Below, one piece after another: positions 13,629-15,313 of a DNA stretch of 15,313 nt. This stretch comes from FEN-1219 sp964457725 (GTDB taxonomy: Bacteria > Pseudomonadota > Gammaproteobacteria > Steroidobacterales > Rariloculaceae): contig CAYWGQ010000091.1 of assembly GCA_964457725.1 (NCBI GenBank), positions 1 to 15,313 of the forward strand. Reading direction: 5' to 3'. The notes under the pieces were generated by a model that saw only the letters and a program-made list of their open reading frames with translations, did no database searches and was not told where the DNA came from. Position 1 is the stretch's first letter. Each line of letters begins with the position of its first letter. A program made the translations under genes and the position numbers.

Positions 13629-14876
13629 GTGAACGATCTCGCTTCGAAGCCGGCCGTCGCGGCCGGGCGGCGCGTCCCGTCTCGGCTGATCTTCTTCTTC
13701 GGCGCGCTCGCGGCGCTCGGGCCGCTCAGCGTGGACGCATACCTGCCGGCGATGCCGTCGATCGCGCGCGACCTCGGCGTCGGAATCGTGCAGATGAATC
13801 ACACCTTGTCGGTGTTTCTGTTCGGCTATGCGATCGGCCAGTTCTTCGGCGGCGCGTTCTCCGATCAGATCGGCCGCAAGCGCGTCGGTTACGCGGGGCT
13901 CGGCCTCTACATCGTCACGTCGTTCGCGATTCCGCTCGTGACGACGATCGAGCAAATGCTCGCGCTCAGGTTCCTGCAGGCGCTCGGCGGCGGCTTCTCG
14001 ACGGTGATCTGCATGGCGTCGGTGCGCGACATCTACCCGGTCGAGGAGCTCGGCCGGCGGTTCGCGACCGTGACGCTGATCATCCTCGTCGCACCGCTCG
14101 TCGCGCCGGTCATCGGCGCGTCGCTGCTGCCGCTCGGCTGGCAGACGATTTTCTTCCTGAAGGCGGCGTACGCGACGCTGCTGGTCGCGATCTACGCGGC
14201 CCGCGTGCCCGAGACGCGTCACGGCGCTTGGGAGCATCTGTCCGTGCGGTCGATCTTCGCGCAATGCGCGGCAGTGGTGTCCCGCCGCGTGGACGGGCGG
14301 CGCGTGCCGATTCGCTTCGCGCTCGCGATGGCGCTCGCGTCGAGCGTGCTGATGACGTTCGTGACGAACGCCGCGTTCATCTACATGGAGTACTTCGAGC
14401 TCTCCGCCGCGCAGTTCCCGCTGCTCTTCGGGATGAGCGTCGTCGGCCTGATGTCGATGAACCTCTTCAGCATGCGGCACCTGCGGACGGACAACGCGCC
14501 GAAGTTCTTCCGCCGCGGGCTGCTGACGCAGCTCACCGCCGGGCTCTATCTCTTGCTCGTCGTTGCGGCGGGCGCCGCGTCGCTCTGGACGGTCGTCCCC
14601 GCGATCATCTTGATGCTCTCGATGCTGGGACTGGTCGGGCCGTCGGGCTCGGCGCAGTACATGGCGTTCTTCGAGCAGCTTGCGGGCAGCGCGTCCTCCG
14701 TGCACACGACGCTGATGTTCTCGCTCGGCGCCGTGCTCGGGGCCGCCGCGGGCGTGTTCTACGACGGCACGCTGCTGCCGGTCACGGCGGTCATGGCGCT
14801 CGCGTCGCTCGCGGCGAACGCGATCGCGTGGTCGCTGCCGCGCCGGGCGGTGCACGCGGCGACGCGGGCTCGCTGA
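13629..14876 (+). CDS. MFS transporter, Bcr/CflA-type drug exporter
   Basis: This is a predicted proton-driven drug exporter of the inner membrane, in the 12-helix DHA1 group. The 415-residue protein opens with TM1, which contains the Bcr/CflA hallmark LGPLSVDAYLPAMPSIARDLG (30-50, with membrane-buried Asp36). Motif A, GGAFSDQIGRKRV, follows at 74-86 and LRFLQALGGG at 113-122 (Arg114). Motif C in TM5 is APLVAPVIGASLLPLGW (155-171). A basic cytoplasmic loop near 215-230 separates the halves, and hydrophobic helices continue to about 405. The GTG at 13629 lacks a clear ribosome binding site, but TM1 begins soon after, so little can be missing. A TGCACAAT sequence (13586-13593) may be an extended -10. 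The actual substrates are unknown. Confidence 0.9.
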   Translation: MNDLASKPAVAAGRRVPSRLIFFFGALAALGPLSVDAYLPAMPSIARDLGVGIVQMNHTLSVFLFGYAIGQFFGGAFSDQIGRKRVGYAGLGLYIVTSFAIPLVTTIEQMLALRFLQALGGGFSTVICMASVRDIYPVEELGRRFATVTLIILVAPLVAPVIGASLLPLGWQTIFFLKAAYATLLVAIYAARVPETRHGAWEHLSVRSIFAQCAAVVSRRVDGRRVPIRFALAMALASSVLMTFVTNAAFIYMEYFELSAAQFPLLFGMSVVGLMSMNLFSMRHLRTDNAPKFFRRGLLTQLTAGLYLLLVVAAGAASLWTVVPAIILMLSMLGLVGPSGSAQYMAFFEQLAGSASSVHTTLMFSLGAVLGAAAGVFYDGTLLPVTAVMALASLAANAIAWSLPRRAVHAATRAR

Positions 14877-14922
14877 CGGCGGGCGGTATCATACGCGCCG
14901 AGCCGCTGCGATCCGTTTGGAG

Positions 14923-14947
14923 GTAGGAGCGGCCGTCGAGCCGCGAT
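14923..14947 (+). repeat. GTAG-headed REP element upstream of the quinoprotein gene
   Basis: It begins GTAGGAGCGGC and ends GAGCCGCGAT, with loop CGTCGA between 5-bp arms GCGGC/GCCGC. It lies 46 bp after the MFS stop and 46 bp before the dehydrogenase ATG. The loop differs from the other copies (GTCC), so it is an independent copy rather than a recent duplicate. Confidence 0.75.
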
Positions 14948-14993
14948 CCTCGATCGCCCGAACTTGCGAACACGTGAAGGGGGACCAGAGCCA

Positions 14994-15313
14994 ATGAAGC
15001 ATCTCCGTTCGTGCCTCGTGCCGATCGTCGCTGCGCTCCACGCGTGCGGCTCGCCGCCGGACGCCGACGCGCCCGCGACGGCCGAGACCGCGGCGCCTGC
15101 GGCACGGGCGGGCGGCGCAAGCGCGCAGCCCGGCGAGTGGCCGATGTACAACCGCGACCTCGGCGGCACCCGCTACTCGCCGCTGACCCAGATCACCCCG
15201 GAGAACGTCGCGAACCTGCGCGAGGCGTGGACCTACCGCCTCGGCTCGCACCCGACCGCGGGCTCGATCTCGGGCGGCTCGGAGTTCACGCCGGTCGTCG
15301 TCGACGGTTTGAT
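14994..15313 (+). CDS. PQQ-dependent dehydrogenase, lipoprotein-like 5' fragment
   Basis: This gene is cut by the right edge; 106 codons are present. The first 18 residues look like a lipoprotein signal, MKHLRSCLVPIVAALHAC, with a lipobox LHAC (Cys18; His at -2 is unusual). A low-complexity Ala/Pro linker (about 20-46) follows. Then comes EWPMYNRDLGGTRYSPLTQI (48-67), the start of the quinoprotein beta-propeller family of glucose and alcohol dehydrogenases, continued by NVANLREAWTYRLG and GGSEFTPVVVDGL. Such enzymes oxidise sugars or alcohols in the periplasm with PQQ. The substrate and any fused cytochrome domain lie outside the window. ATG 14994 has GAAGGGGGA (14976-14984) 9 nt upstream. 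The REP at 14923-14947 may lie in its leader. Confidence 0.85.
   Translation, partial: MKHLRSCLVPIVAALHACGSPPDADAPATAETAAPAARAGGASAQPGEWPMYNRDLGGTRYSPLTQITPENVANLREAWTYRLGSHPTAGSISGGSEFTPVVVDGL

Noticed and set aside
13491..14855. 454-residue minus-strand open frame opposite the MFS gene
   Set aside because: It is extremely Arg/Glu/His-rich with no domain, while the plus strand encodes a clear 12-helix transporter.
13592..14926. 444-residue plus-strand open frame overlapping the MFS gene in another frame
   Set aside because: It has shadow composition and lacks hydrophobic helices. The 13629 frame carries all MFS motifs.

Overview
The window comes from the chromosome of a very GC-rich (by eye around 70%) gammaproteobacterium. 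The evidence is the gene order. queG (yjeS) is divergent from a long run nnr (yjeF) - tsaE (yjeE) - N-acetylmuramoyl-L-alanine amidase - mutL - miaA - hfq - hflX - hflK - hflC - DUF2065 (yjeT) - purA, which is the E. coli arrangement. The short intergenic gaps carry GTAG-headed REP palindromes of the kind known from Xanthomonadaceae and Pseudomonas. A lineage near Xanthomonadales, Nevskiales or Steroidobacterales is plausible, but this is inference. Almost all of the window is protein-coding. I see no tRNA, rRNA, CRISPR array, insertion sequence, phage gene or origin.

Layout. Positions 1-127 hold a 49-bp tandem repeat built on a REP element. queG lies on the minus strand at 128-1180. A 48-bp gap (1181-1228) with a symmetric -10 element separates it from nnr and overlapping tsaE. 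An 85-bp AT-rich patch precedes the amidase gene. A 197-bp gap (4667-4863) holds an inverted REP pair just upstream of mutL. mutL and miaA overlap. A 163-bp leader precedes hfq, and hflX-hflK-hflC-DUF2065-purA follow closely on the same strand. After purA the E. coli order (nsrR, rnr, rlmB) is broken. Here come a NUDIX hydrolase, a Bcr/CflA-type MFS exporter, another REP element and the 5' end of a PQQ-dependent dehydrogenase lipoprotein that runs off the right edge. No gene-free stretch exceeds 300 bases.

How the genes fit together. The core is a housekeeping supercluster. QueG, TsaE and MiaA each serve modification of the tRNA anticodon loop (queuosine 34, t6A37, i6A37). Nnr repairs damaged NAD(P)H. 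The amidase splits septal peptidoglycan. MutL is the mismatch-repair matchmaker and carries endonuclease motifs. Hfq is the sRNA chaperone, HflX a ribosome-rescue GTPase, HflK/HflC a membrane SPFH complex that modulates FtsH, and PurA makes adenylosuccinate. The right-hand genes are accessory and not functionally tied to the core.

I did not find a new defence or mobile system. The points most worth checking are the REP family and its placement, the symmetric and apparently leaderless promoter signals at nnr and mutL, an A-rich Hfq-binding-type motif on the hfq ribosome binding site, and the very short acidic Hfq tail.
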